NCBI GenBank assembly: GCA_045540115.1
Contig: JAZQGR010000075.1
Coordinates: 62,001-126,000 of the forward strand
Direction of reading: 5' to 3'
Length of the DNA stretch: 64,000 bases
Source of the DNA: Colimorpha_A sp045540115
Lineage (GTDB): Bacteria; Bacillota; Clostridia; Oscillospirales; CAG-272
Made by a program: the position numbers and the translations under genes. Positions 16,483-24,900 of the stretch are shown in pieces. A model generated the notes under the pieces. That model was given only the letters and a program-made list of their open reading frames with translations, was not told where the DNA came from and made no database searches. The number at the start of each line of letters is the position of its first letter. Position 1 is the first letter of the stretch.

Positions 16483-17610
16483 TTATTTAATATTGATCTC
16501 AACGCCGTTTACTTCGACGATTCCGTCGGCTCGGATCATAATAAACTTCTGTCCGTCGATAACTCGCGTTTCAATAAGATCGGACATATCGGAAGCAAGC
16601 TTTATAGAAACCTCGGGAGTCTTGACCTCAAACTGCTTTATGTTTAAGATATTCTCAGGAGATACGGTCGCCTTTTCGCCGAAGCTTTGGTCAAACTGCG
16701 TTTCAAACTCCGTAACCTTTTCTTCGTTTATGCCGCAGCTTTTGAGAATATCGCTCATGGTCGACTTTGAAACGGTAAGCGGCTCGGGATCCTTCAGCGC
16801 CTTGTGCTCCTCTACAAGCTGACCGAGGTGATCCTGAACGTCCTTGACGACGTCAATACTGCATTCCTCAGCGATCGTATCGCGGAAAATGTTAGTAAAC
16901 ATCTGCTTCTGTATCGCAACAGCTATGGGCGCCTCGCGGCGGAAGAGGGCTTCTATAAGCTCCGCTTTGTTATCCTTCTTGTCGCGGTTGTAGAAAAGTG
17001 CATTGTAGATATTCGTCTTTCTTCCGTCGAAAGCAGGGAAGAGAAAGCCCGCATCGGGGGTGCCAATCACCCAGTCGGGAAGATTATTCTTTATCGCATT
17101 TTCGGTAAGTTTGTAGCCAAGAGTTGATTTCGTCATATTGAGAGGGCAAATAGCGCAGATTATGTAGGAGTAGATTTCGCCGCTGTTCTCCATTTTGTTG
17201 CCGTCGGAGCCGTAGCTCGGCACGTCGTAAGCATCGGAGCCGAGAATGATGAGATAATTCCCCTCGCATTTATAAGAAATTCTTACCGATTCAATGAGCT
17301 CGTCAAGTGCCTTGTCGTCTGCAAGCGACGAAGCCTTGAGCGCCGACAGCATCTTGTGCTCGGAGCTGTCAAGAACCTGCTGATTAGTGAAGGCAATGTC
17401 AATGAGATTCTTGTTTAGCGAGCCGGAAAGCACTTTTTTGAGCGTTTTGAGCACTGCCTCCGCCTCTTCCTCACTGATGATGTTGAGCGACTGATCGAAT
17501 CGTGAAATGATTTCCTTTTTTTCATTTATAAGAGCGCCGCGAATGCGTGAAATGTTCGTTCTTTCGACCTTGAAGCGGCGCTTGATCTCGGAGATTTCTT
17601 TAATGTTCAT
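16483..17610 (-). CDS. DUF4317 family protein
   Basis: Soluble protein (375 aa) of a family frequent in gut Clostridia and without known function. Family-like segments: the N-terminal ISEIKRRFKVERTNISRIRGALIN, a middle CAICPLNMTKSTLGY, and FPAFDGRKTNIYNALFYNRD. No membrane helix, signal peptide or nucleotide-binding loop is visible. The C-terminal 100 residues are acidic and helix-rich. It has its own promoter and SD (GAAAGGAAT), with no cotranscribed neighbour to suggest a role. Confidence 0.82.
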   Translation of the reverse strand: MNIKEISEIKRRFKVERTNISRIRGALINEKKEIISRFDQSLNIISEEEAEAVLKTLKKVLSGSLNKNLIDIAFTNQQVLDSSEHKMLSALKASSLADDKALDELIESVRISYKCEGNYLIILGSDAYDVPSYGSDGNKMENSGEIYSYIICAICPLNMTKSTLGYKLTENAIKNNLPDWVIGTPDAGFLFPAFDGRKTNIYNALFYNRDKKDNKAELIEALFRREAPIAVAIQKQMFTNIFRDTIAEECSIDVVKDVQDHLGQLVEEHKALKDPEPLTVSKSTMSDILKSCGINEEKVTEFETQFDQSFGEKATVSPENILNIKQFEVKTPEVSIKLASDMSDLIETRVIDGQKFIMIRADGIVEVNGVEINIK

Positions 17611-17639
17611 CTTGATATTCCTTTCGTTTCGTACACAAT

Positions 17640-17668
17640 ATTATATAATATTTTACGATAAATTACAA
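17640..17668 (-). promoter_or_regulatory. Promoter of the DUF4317 gene
   Basis: Minus strand TTGTAA (17663-17668), 17-base spacer, TATAAT (17640-17645). Confidence 0.68.
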
Positions 17669-17687
17669 GTGGAATCAGAAGAAAAAA

Positions 17688-17711
17688 ACAGTCGCATAGC
17701 GACTGTTTTTT
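17688..17711 (-). terminator. Terminator of the lytTR/liaF-like operon
   Basis: Eight-bp stem ACAGTCGC / GCGACTGT with a 3-base loop, flanked by A-tract and T-tract, so it can work on both strands. On the minus strand it ends the upstream LiaF-like transcript. Confidence 0.8.
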
Positions 17712-17798
17712 GTGTTACGCTCTCGTGATAAGTATTAAGCTGATCTTGTTTTAGCGATTAATGAAAATGGTCTTATCCGTGGTGCCTTGTTCCCATTC

Positions 17799-18539
17799 TT
17801 ATACTCTTTTTATATTGACGGCACCGAGCTCGTTGTGACCCTCAATGAAGATAGTCTTGCCTGTGCTTTCGTTGCCCTCGGGGTTCGTCAAAGCTCCAAG
17901 CTCATTTTTTATGTTGGTCACGATGTTCCACTCACTTGGAACGTTTATATTCATAGCTCCAAGCTCGTTATGCACGAGCAGAGTCATACCGCCTTTATAG
18001 CTTTCAACGTTTGAAAAATAAACGTTGCAGGCGCCAAGCTCATTCCTGACGGTGACGGTGTCTTCTTCTGCGGAGCAGTCAACATAGATCGTAGAAGCTG
18101 TGCCGCGTGAGGTCTTATGACTTGCTGATTTCGTAAATTTCTTCGTTATTCTTCTTTTCGGAGCGATAAGCTTCGCGCCGATGCAAAAGAGAAGCGCACA
18201 AAGGAAAACGAGCCAGTTGTTGATTATGTTGTTTTTTTCAATCCCGCACCAGCCTGCGATATACTTTTCAAGAAGCATAAAAATGAACGCGATTGGGAAG
18301 AAGATCTCCGAAAGCTTCAGTTTTATTATTTCATCAATTAGCCAGATTAGGTTTATGACCGTAAGTATCATTACCCACGCGGGAATGCCGCTCAGAAATC
18401 CGAGAGAGACACCGACGGCATCGAGAATTATGAGAACTGCGCAAGCGATAAAGAGAAGCCCGAAAACAACTCGGTTTGCCGACAGCTTGAAGTGGAAGGT
18501 GTTTCCTTTTTTAGTTACGTAATCCTTTTCGTATTCCAT
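17799..18539 (-). CDS. LiaF-like membrane protein with four NELGA repeats
   Basis: Membrane protein (246 aa). The N-terminal half has four hydrophobic helices in two pairs (about 24-70 and 79-125), as in the LiaI/LiaF membrane domain. The C-terminal half is a soluble beta-rich domain with four copies of NELGA (166-170, 191-195, 212-216, 236-240), spaced 21-25 residues, the pattern expected of a stacked beta-solenoid. LiaF homologues hold back envelope-stress regulators. The gene starts two bases after the LytTR regulator ends, so this is probably a membrane partner or target of that regulator. Family by fold reading; the role is inferred. Confidence 0.7.
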   Translation of the reverse strand: MEYEKDYVTKKGNTFHFKLSANRVVFGLLFIACAVLIILDAVGVSLGFLSGIPAWVMILTVINLIWLIDEIIKLKLSEIFFPIAFIFMLLEKYIAGWCGIEKNNIINNWLVFLCALLFCIGAKLIAPKRRITKKFTKSASHKTSRGTASTIYVDCSAEEDTVTVRNELGACNVYFSNVESYKGGMTLLVHNELGAMNINVPSEWNIVTNIKNELGALTNPEGNESTGKTIFIEGHNELGAVNIKRV

Positions 18540-18541
18540 AT

Positions 18542-18994
18542 TTATAACCTCGTTTCATTCATTCTTTCCATAAACATTTTGTAATAGCTTCTTGATAAAT
18601 ACGCCTTTTTCGGCGTTGACCGGAAGGAAATCTCCGACGGGCCGGCAAGGTTTTTTCTGACAGAATAGACCTCGCGGCAGTTTATAAGTGTCGACTTCGA
18701 CGCTCGGCAAAAGACAGGAGAAAGTATCTTTTCAAGCTCAAAAAGCTTATACGCCGAGTTTAATACCTTGTCCTTGGTGTGACAGACGGTTCGCCCCTCA
18801 AAGCTTTCGCAGAAGACGATCTCCTTTATCGGGATGAAATACTGGGTTTCACCCGATGAGAGCAAAAGCGAATCGTTATGACCGATCGCATTTTTGATAA
18901 GGTCTTCCAAAAAAACGACGTTGTCGGTTCTCTCTCTGCAGGAAATAACGACCTCATCTTCGCCGCTGTCGCTAATAACTGTACGCAGCTTCAT
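18542..18994 (-). CDS. LytTR domain DNA-binding regulator
   Basis: Stand-alone LytTR transcription factor (150 aa) without a receiver domain. The first 45 residues form a short N-terminal region; the LytTR domain (about 48-145) shows the order IPIKEIVFCESFEGRTVCHTKDK, FELEKIL, FCRASKSTLINCREV and the C-terminal LSRSYYKMFMERM. I chose ATG 18994, six bases after AAAGGAGGG; the longer frame to 19036 has no ribosome site. Such short LytTR proteins are often encoded with a small membrane protein that controls them; here the next gene is LiaF-like. A direct repeat with 21-bp phasing lies just upstream of its promoter, which suggests autoregulation. Confidence 0.85.
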   Translation of the reverse strand: MKLRTVISDSGEDEVVISCRERTDNVVFLEDLIKNAIGHNDSLLLSSGETQYFIPIKEIVFCESFEGRTVCHTKDKVLNSAYKLFELEKILSPVFCRASKSTLINCREVYSVRKNLAGPSEISFRSTPKKAYLSRSYYKMFMERMNETRL

Positions 18995-19017
18995 TTCATC
19001 CCTCCTTTGCTGATTAA

Positions 19018-19046
19018 ATGATAACATAAACGACAAAAAAAGTAAA
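19018..19046 (-). promoter_or_regulatory. Probable promoter of the lytTR/liaF-like operon
   Basis: Minus strand TTTACT (19041-19046), 17-base spacer, TATCAT (19018-19023). A weak promoter, as expected for one that needs an activator. Confidence 0.5.
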
Positions 19047-19059
19047 TAATTTATTCTTA

Positions 19060-19092
19060 ACAGGTTAAAAATTGCAACCGACAGGTAAAAAT
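19060..19092. promoter_or_regulatory. Direct repeat, candidate LytTR binding site
   Basis: ACAGGTTAAAAAT (19060-19072) and ACAGGTAAAAAT (19081-19092) repeat with a 21-base period, two helical turns, starting 14 bases upstream of the regulator's -35 box. LytTR regulators bind paired direct repeats with about this phasing. The core only partly resembles published LytTR boxes. Confidence 0.5.
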
Positions 19093-19188
19093 AACGTCGA
19101 AAACCAACATTTTTCTCGTATTTTGCAAATTGAAAAGCACAAAATAACCGTGCGGCACAAAGCCGCGAAAAATATGCGGAGGAACAGA

Positions 19189-20004
19189 ATGAAAATCAAG
19201 GTCATATTGTCGCTTTTGCTGGCTTTTGCTTTACCGATTATCGGTTACGCGTCAGGCGGCTCTGTTTTAAACGCTTTAAGTAATTCGAACTGCTTAAGCT
19301 GGTACTGCAAAAAAAGTGAAAGCGGAAATCCGCCTCCGCTTCCGTCGGAGTTTTCATTTATCAAGGAATACGGCGGATACTATCTTGACGAAGACGCGAC
19401 GGACGACGATAAGGTAATTTATCTCACCTTTGACTGCGGATATGAAAACGGAAATATTGAAAAGATACTCGATACTCTGAAAAGGCATGACGCAAGCGGC
19501 GCTTTCTTCGTTTTGAAAAATTTAATAAAAAAGAATCCCGAACTTGTAACACGAATGGTAAACGAGGGGCATCTTGTCTGTAATCACACGTCAAATCATA
19601 AGGATATGACGAAAATGGCGTCTATCGAGGATTTCAAATCGGAGCTTGATGAGCTTAACGGCGTAATGCTTGATACGGTCGGTCACAGTCTATGCCCGTT
19701 TTACCGTCCGCCTGAGGGTAAATTCAATCTCGAAAACCTCAAATGGGCATCCGATCTTGGATATAAAACGATTTTCTGGAGCTGTGCCTACGACGACTGG
19801 GACAATAACAGGCAAATGTCAAGTGATAAGGCGATGAATAAGCTTATGAGTCGGCTTCACAACGGAGAAGTGTTGCTTCTTCATCCGACGTCAAGCACGA
19901 ATGCCGCAATTCTCGATGAGTTTTTAACAACTCTTGAGGACATGGGCTATCGCTTCGGAAATCTCTATGAGCTGACAGGCAACTCGATGATTGAGCCACG
20001 CTAA
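19189..20004 (+). CDS. PdaA-like polysaccharide deacetylase
   Basis: Exported NodB-fold deacetylase (271 aa), closest to the PdaA group that deacetylates N-acetylmuramic acid on the way to muramic delta-lactam, a spore-cortex modification. A signal peptide or anchor covers residues 1-22. NodB motif 1 is TFDCGYENG (80-88), motif 2 is NHTSNHKDM with the metal His pair, and motif 3 is FYRPPEGKF. HNGEVLLLHPTS supplies the late His. ATG 19189 is preceded by CGGAGGAAC. A terminator follows. PdaA-like enzymes also occur in non-sporulating species, so sporulation is not proven. No promoter is obvious in the 150 bases shared with the divergent LytTR gene. Confidence 0.85.
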   Translation: MKIKVILSLLLAFALPIIGYASGGSVLNALSNSNCLSWYCKKSESGNPPPLPSEFSFIKEYGGYYLDEDATDDDKVIYLTFDCGYENGNIEKILDTLKRHDASGAFFVLKNLIKKNPELVTRMVNEGHLVCNHTSNHKDMTKMASIEDFKSELDELNGVMLDTVGHSLCPFYRPPEGKFNLENLKWASDLGYKTIFWSCAYDDWDNNRQMSSDKAMNKLMSRLHNGEVLLLHPTSSTNAAILDEFLTTLEDMGYRFGNLYELTGNSMIEPR

Positions 20005-20009
20005 AAGAA

Positions 20010-20035
20010 GATCCCTCGGCAATTGCCGAGGGATC
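20010..20035. terminator. Terminator hairpin between convergent genes
   Basis: Eleven-bp perfect stem GATCCCTCGGC / GCCGAGGGATC with an AATT loop. No long T-tract on either strand, so efficiency is uncertain. Confidence 0.6.
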
Positions 20036-20043
20036 ATTATGTA

Positions 20044-20985
20044 TTATGCGGCAGGGCGGAGAAGAGTGACCTTTTCACCGTCGCTTGAAAAAATTATGTT
20101 TCCGACCTTGTCGGTACGGAAATATGTAATACCGAGCTTGTTAAGGGAATTTATCGTTTCGGTGTGCGGATGACCGTAGGAATTGTCCTTACCGCAGCTG
20201 ATAATGGCGTATTTCGGCTTTATCGCGCTTAGAAAATCGAACGAAGTCGAGGTGCTTGCGCCGTGATGACCGACCTTCAGAACGTCCGCGCGAAATTCGG
20301 CTTCGGAATACTCCTTCAGCATATCCTTTTCGGAAGGTTCCTCTGCGTCGCCCGTGAACATAAACGAGGTCTTTCCGTAGTCGAGACGGAGGACTATGCT
20401 CATATTATTGAGGTCGTCTGTCTTTTTAATCGGACCGAGGATCTTCATATTTGCGTTTCCGAGAGAAATGATCTCGCCTGCCTTTGCAATATGTATTGGT
20501 ATATCTTTCTTGTCAATAGTTAAAAGAAGCTTCTCAAAGGTTGCTGTGTCGGTCGTAACATCGGGCATTACGACCTTTCCGATAACAAGCGCTTCGACGA
20601 TCTTCTGCGCACTTCCGATATGATCGGCGTGCGGATGAGTGAGCACAAAATAATCGATCCGAGCTACTTTTTGATTTGACAGATACTCAAGAATACTGTC
20701 AGCTTCATCCTTGACCGAGGCATCAATGAGAACCGTTTTTCCGCTTGGGAGAACGATCAGCGAGCAGTCGCCCTGTCCAACGTCAAGAAAGTGAGCAGCC
20801 ATCTCGCCGTCCGGAACGGTTATCTCCCTCGGCTCCTCAATAAACGGGAGGTATTTTGAGAGAAATTCCCAAGCGCCGGGTATCGTCTTAAGCGCGACTG
20901 CGCCCAAGATCAAGAGTATTACTACGAAAAGGAACCGAAGTCCCTTTTGCTTGTTCTTTTTGCTTCTTGTTTTCTTTTTAGCCAT
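20044..20985 (-). CDS. Secreted or anchored ComEC-like metallo-beta-lactamase-fold hydrolase
   Basis: MBL-fold protein (313 aa) resembling the C-terminal nuclease-like domain of ComEC, here stand-alone. A very basic N-terminus and one membrane helix (about 16-35) place the catalytic part outside the cell. Motifs: LDVGQGDCSLI (68-78), THPHADHIG (116-124, metal ligands), GDAEE, and KVGHHGAST, all typical of the DHH-less ComEC type. The start at 20985 has GAAAGGA at proper distance; the longer frame to 21000 would begin on that SD. It overlaps the upstream gene by 8 bases. It may degrade extracellular DNA or another phosphodiester; substrate unknown. Confidence 0.85.
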   Translation of the reverse strand: MAKKKTRSKKNKQKGLRFLFVVILLILGAVALKTIPGAWEFLSKYLPFIEEPREITVPDGEMAAHFLDVGQGDCSLIVLPSGKTVLIDASVKDEADSILEYLSNQKVARIDYFVLTHPHADHIGSAQKIVEALVIGKVVMPDVTTDTATFEKLLLTIDKKDIPIHIAKAGEIISLGNANMKILGPIKKTDDLNNMSIVLRLDYGKTSFMFTGDAEEPSEKDMLKEYSEAEFRADVLKVGHHGASTSTSFDFLSAIKPKYAIISCGKDNSYGHPHTETINSLNKLGITYFRTDKVGNIIFSSDGEKVTLLRPAA

Positions 20986-21409
20986 TTGATATCCTTTCAT
21001 AACGGATAGGAATCAGATCCGCAAGCTTGCTAAGATATATTACGGGGAAAGCGATCATAAAGCGTATAAAAGCCTCACGTGGGCAGATCTGACCGAGCAG
21101 ATGAAAATAACTGTCGGAAAAATCCCATAAATGTAAATGCATTACGCGGTTTGTGATGATTCCGAATCCGAGCTCAATAACTGTTATCACGATCGTTGAA
21201 ACAAGCGCTCGTCCGTATATCGGCTCGTCTGAGATCGCGCGGTTTATCCTGTGTATTATGGCGAAATAAATACCCATTATCAGCGATGCGGCGAACATTA
21301 CTCTCTCGCTGTAAAGCAGCTCGATAAACGCCCCGAAAAGCACTCCGCAGGCTGAAATGAAAATATAACCGTGAATACCGTTGTTTTTTATCCGATTAAG
21401 CCCTTGCAT
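20978..21409 (-). CDS. Four-helix membrane protein of the CmpB (putative ABC-transporter type IV) family
   Basis: Small integral membrane protein (143 aa) with about four hydrophobic segments. The stretch HLWDFSDSYFHLLGQICPREAFIRF matches the conserved WDYS-x-x-x-NLLGQICL signature of the CmpB-like family, annotated as putative ABC permease although no ATPase partner is known. It overlaps the MBL gene by 8 bases and follows yfhO after 57 bases, so the three minus-strand genes probably form one transcript. Function unknown. Confidence 0.65.
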   Translation of the reverse strand: MQGLNRIKNNGIHGYIFISACGVLFGAFIELLYSERVMFAASLIMGIYFAIIHRINRAISDEPIYGRALVSTIVITVIELGFGIITNRVMHLHLWDFSDSYFHLLGQICPREAFIRFMIAFPVIYLSKLADLIPIRYERISNG

Positions 21410-21466
21410 ATCGTCTACCCCCTTTATTCAATAAAAGGGTTGACTGATTATGAAGGGCTTATTCTG

Positions 21467-24196
21467 TCAGAAAATATTATTTTGTTCAGCCCATTTTCTT
21501 TTGTCGCGGATCTTCTTTATTTCATCGTATGCAATAGCGCCCGCAAATGAAAGAAGTCCGATTATTGAAAGAGCGGAGCCGTAAACGTAGCACTTGGGAC
21601 GGTAGGTGAAGGTCACCTTGTGAGTACCCTCTGAAATCTCGATCGCGATCTGGCTGTCATTGATCTTGATAAGGTCGGCGCGCTTGCCGTCGACCTCGAT
21701 TATCCAGCCCTCATCAAAGGTTATTGAGGTATAAAGGAGCGACTGTCCTTCGCTTATCGTGACGGTGCCTTCGAGATAGTCCTCCTCAAATTTCGTAATA
21801 TTGAGGTTAGACTTTGCGATCTCTTCAAAGGTAGTTTTGAACAGCTCGGTGTTGAGGGAGAAGAAGTAGTTCTGATTGTTTCTTACGTATATAGGATCCT
21901 CGGTAAGCGTGAGAGTAACGGTTATCATTTGATCCTCGTCGAAGATGCCGAGATACTGAACGCAGTCACTCTTGTTGCCCATATACGAGCCGATATGAGA
22001 GCCGTTTACCGCAAGGTTACATTCTCTCGGATAGTCCGTCGGGATATACATATATACAGGTTCTCCGGCCTTTACCTCGACCTTGAAATCGATCTTGGCG
22101 GTACCTGTGCTTCTTGCGCTGTATTTTCTGTGATTTGTTGCGAAATCTGTTCTGATGTTTGTGAATATTGTGTCATCAAGATAAAGCGCATCGAAAACGC
22201 TTATATCCTCATCGCTTCCCATGATCGCCGCTGCCATTGCGTTCATAAGCTCCATAGGCGACTCATAATTCGAGATCTCGAAATATTTCATCATATCGGA
22301 GGAGCCGAATGCGAGCGAAAGAGCATAGGGGTTTTCGTAGAGATAGAGCTTTTCGGGAGTTCCGATAATATCGTTACGGTACTTTTTGTCGACGTCCATT
22401 GTATGGATCTCGTTCCAGACCTTATTATCGATCTGCTCGTTTGAAATGACGTATTTGATGCCGATAAGCGCGTCGGAAACGGGAGTACCGCCGAGGTACT
22501 GCGACCAATGTGACTTGGAGGCGTAGCCGTAACGATGAAGCAGGTCGATAATCGACTTGTTGAGAGTTGAGGTCGAGTTCGAGATGCCGTAGTAATTGAG
22601 CGTCATCGAGTCGTTTGTACGACCGTTGTACTGACGGTGGAAGTTCTTTTCCATACGGTAGAAGGGCGACCTGTCGTGCTTCTTCACGTAATCGACCATC
22701 GGCTGAACCGCTTCGTAATAGTTGTTGTATGAGTCGCGGGAGGACATGATAACATCGTCGTCGAGCGCCACGGCATTCATAAGTCCCGCGCCGAAAAGCT
22801 CAGCACAAACGAGAAGCAACACGACCGCCGTTCCCATCTCGGTATATTTCTTCCGATAAACGAAATATAGCGCAACGCAGAAAACGCCGATTGCGATAAT
22901 TGAGAACCAGACTGTTGTGAAGTTGTCAACGTTCTTGTAATTGAGCTTTTGAATTATCGCGACGAGAAGAACGAGTATTCCTCCCGTTATCGCAACGTTC
23001 TTGAAATTCGAGTGCTGAAGATTCGAGTACGCCTTGTAGGCGCAGACGAGAATGAGGAAGATGAACATGAAGCTGTAACGGTAATTGAGCCAGTTGGGCT
23101 TCTGGAAGCCGTGCCAGACCATGTCGAGAGCGTTGATATTGAAAGAGAAAAGAATGATGGAAAGAAGAACGCCGTTCATCATTCTCTCGCGCCAATTAAT
23201 GCGCGAGGTGATAAAGTAGATGGGAAGAAGCAGGAGCGCAATAACACCGCAGTATACAAAGGGAAGTCCCTCGGGACGAACGGTATCGTATGATCCCGGC
23301 AGAAGCTTGACAACAAAATCAAGCCAATCAAAGCGCTGTGTCCAGGAAAAATCAGGCTCCGAGAAGGTGTTTTTTCCGAATCCCAGCGAGGTGTAGGCGG
23401 GGAGAATGATTATTGCCGAAATTGCTATGGCAATAGCGGAATAGATGATTATTCTTGCAAAGGACTTGAAGAAATGATTATCTTCAAGCCAGAAGTTGTT
23501 TCCGTATCTGTAAGAGCTTGCAAGGTAATAGCAGAAGAAGTAAAGCGCAACGTAGATGCAGACCATGTATCCGATATAGAAGGACGTGAGCAGACACATG
23601 GATAGGGAGACGACGAAGAGCTTGAAATCACCGCGCTTGATGATCCTCTCGATACCGAGAGTGACGAGCGGCAGATAAATAAGACAGTCGAACCACATCG
23701 TGTTGTTCGCCATAACAACAGCGTAACCCGAGAGGGCATAGCAAGTCGAGAATATTAGGGTGTTCATAGGCGTCGTCTTATACGATTCGTTCAGATAATA
23801 CGACATTGTAGCGCCCATCGATCCCGCCTTAAAGAGTATTATCAGCAAAAGCGCTTCTGTGATATTGCTGTGCGAAAAGAGCGAAACGATGAAGGAGAAC
23901 GGGCTCGATACGTAATAAGCGAAAATACCCATGTATTCGCCGCCCATAGACCTTGTCCATGAGTAAAGGAAGGAGCCGCCCTCGTGGAGCTTGTTTTTGA
24001 GATCGGCAAAGAAATTTACGTACTGACCGTTAAGGTCAAGTACGAGCACCGAGTTATTTCCGAAGGGGAACACCTCAAGTGCAATATAGATCATCCACGT
24101 TATGATAACGGGGATTATGAATGCGAGCATAAGGAAGCTGTGTTCCTTTCTCCATTCGTTAAACCTCGTAAGATACGGTTTCAGCTTAGCTTTCAT
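21467..24196 (-). CDS. yfhO: YfhO family membrane protein
   Basis: Large multispanning membrane protein (909 aa). The first 500 residues hold about 12 helices in a GT-C-like layout, starting with a loop after TM1 that carries VLVLDLNGQYVNFF, the YfhO hallmark with its catalytic Asp. The C-terminal 350 residues are extracellular, with one final helix before a basic tail. In Bacillus and Listeria, YfhO-type proteins glycosylate teichoic acids using lipid-linked sugars. The ATG at 24196 follows GTGAGGA; the longer GTG start at 24208 is part of that SD. Role in decorating an envelope polymer is inferred from the family. Confidence 0.85.
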   Translation of the reverse strand: MKAKLKPYLTRFNEWRKEHSFLMLAFIIPVIITWMIYIALEVFPFGNNSVLVLDLNGQYVNFFADLKNKLHEGGSFLYSWTRSMGGEYMGIFAYYVSSPFSFIVSLFSHSNITEALLLIILFKAGSMGATMSYYLNESYKTTPMNTLIFSTCYALSGYAVVMANNTMWFDCLIYLPLVTLGIERIIKRGDFKLFVVSLSMCLLTSFYIGYMVCIYVALYFFCYYLASSYRYGNNFWLEDNHFFKSFARIIIYSAIAIAISAIIILPAYTSLGFGKNTFSEPDFSWTQRFDWLDFVVKLLPGSYDTVRPEGLPFVYCGVIALLLLPIYFITSRINWRERMMNGVLLSIILFSFNINALDMVWHGFQKPNWLNYRYSFMFIFLILVCAYKAYSNLQHSNFKNVAITGGILVLLVAIIQKLNYKNVDNFTTVWFSIIAIGVFCVALYFVYRKKYTEMGTAVVLLLVCAELFGAGLMNAVALDDDVIMSSRDSYNNYYEAVQPMVDYVKKHDRSPFYRMEKNFHRQYNGRTNDSMTLNYYGISNSTSTLNKSIIDLLHRYGYASKSHWSQYLGGTPVSDALIGIKYVISNEQIDNKVWNEIHTMDVDKKYRNDIIGTPEKLYLYENPYALSLAFGSSDMMKYFEISNYESPMELMNAMAAAIMGSDEDISVFDALYLDDTIFTNIRTDFATNHRKYSARSTGTAKIDFKVEVKAGEPVYMYIPTDYPRECNLAVNGSHIGSYMGNKSDCVQYLGIFDEDQMITVTLTLTEDPIYVRNNQNYFFSLNTELFKTTFEEIAKSNLNITKFEEDYLEGTVTISEGQSLLYTSITFDEGWIIEVDGKRADLIKINDSQIAIEISEGTHKVTFTYRPKCYVYGSALSIIGLLSFAGAIAYDEIKKIRDKRKWAEQNNIF

Positions 24197-24225
24197 TATT
24201 TTCCTCACAAAAAATAGTTACTGTA

Positions 24226-24254
24226 ATTATACCACATTTTTCCCGCCGTGTAAA
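24226..24254 (-). promoter_or_regulatory. Promoter of yfhO
   Basis: Minus strand TTTACA (24249-24254), 17-base spacer, TATAAT (24226-24231). Divergent from the ruvC promoter. Confidence 0.7.
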
Positions 24255-24309
24255 CACATTAGTATAAAATATATATTATTATAAAATTATTAATTTTTAT
24301 CCCGATAAA

Positions 24310-24338
24310 TTGACTTCTTGCCCTATGTGTGGTATAAT
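24310..24338 (+). promoter_or_regulatory. Promoter of the ruvCAB run
   Basis: TTGACT (24310-24315), 17 bases, TATAAT (24333-24338). No LexA-type box was recognised around it. No other clear promoter was seen until the end of the run near 38 kb. Confidence 0.78.
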
Positions 24339-24389
24339 AACATGAATTATAATGCCTGAAGTGTTTGTATTCGAAAAGAGAGGCAAAAA

Positions 24390-24890
24390 ATGATTATTTT
24401 GGGTATCGACCCCGGACTTGCGATAATCGGATACGGAGTTATCGACTGTACGAAGGGTGTCTTCACGACAATTGCATACGGTGCGATAACGACACCCGCA
24501 CATACGAAGGTCGAGGACCGCCTGAGCCTGATATATGACGGAATGATGGCGCTTATTGAAAAGTACCGTCCTGCCGAGATGGCAATAGAGGAGCTTTTCT
24601 TCACGAACAATATTACGACAGGTATTTCGGTTGCCGAGGCAAGAGGTGTTGCGCTGCTTGCGGCAAAGAAAAAGGGCGTTACGATATACGAATACACGCC
24701 GCTTCAGGTCAAGCAGTCGGTCGTCGGATACGGCAAGGCGGAGAAGAAGCAGGTGCAGATGATGGTTCAGACTATTCTTAAGCTTGAAAAAATGCCGAAG
24801 CTCGACGATACCGCCGACGCGCTTGCGATAGCAATTTGTCACGCACATACGGGCGCATCGCGAATCAAAGGTTATTATAACGTAAAATAA
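24390..24890 (+). CDS. ruvC: Holliday junction resolvase RuvC
   Basis: Dimeric endonuclease that cuts Holliday junctions symmetrically (166 aa). RNase H-like fold with acidic catalytic residues in GIDPGLAIIGYG (Asp 7), MAIEELFF (Glu) and the C-terminal DDTADALAIAICH. The basic helix KQVQMMVQ is also typical. SD AGAGAGG precedes the ATG. It is the first gene of the run and is followed after 10 bases by ruvA. Confidence 0.97.
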   Translation: MIILGIDPGLAIIGYGVIDCTKGVFTTIAYGAITTPAHTKVEDRLSLIYDGMMALIEKYRPAEMAIEELFFTNNITTGISVAEARGVALLAAKKKGVTIYEYTPLQVKQSVVGYGKAEKKQVQMMVQTILKLEKMPKLDDTADALAIAICHAHTGASRIKGYYNVK

Positions 24891-24900
24891 GGAGTAAGGT

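Noticed and set aside
19189..20004. PdaA-like and SpoIID-like genes as proof of sporulation
   Set aside because: Both families also occur in non-sporulating bacteria, and spoIVB/spo0A are absent at their usual place.
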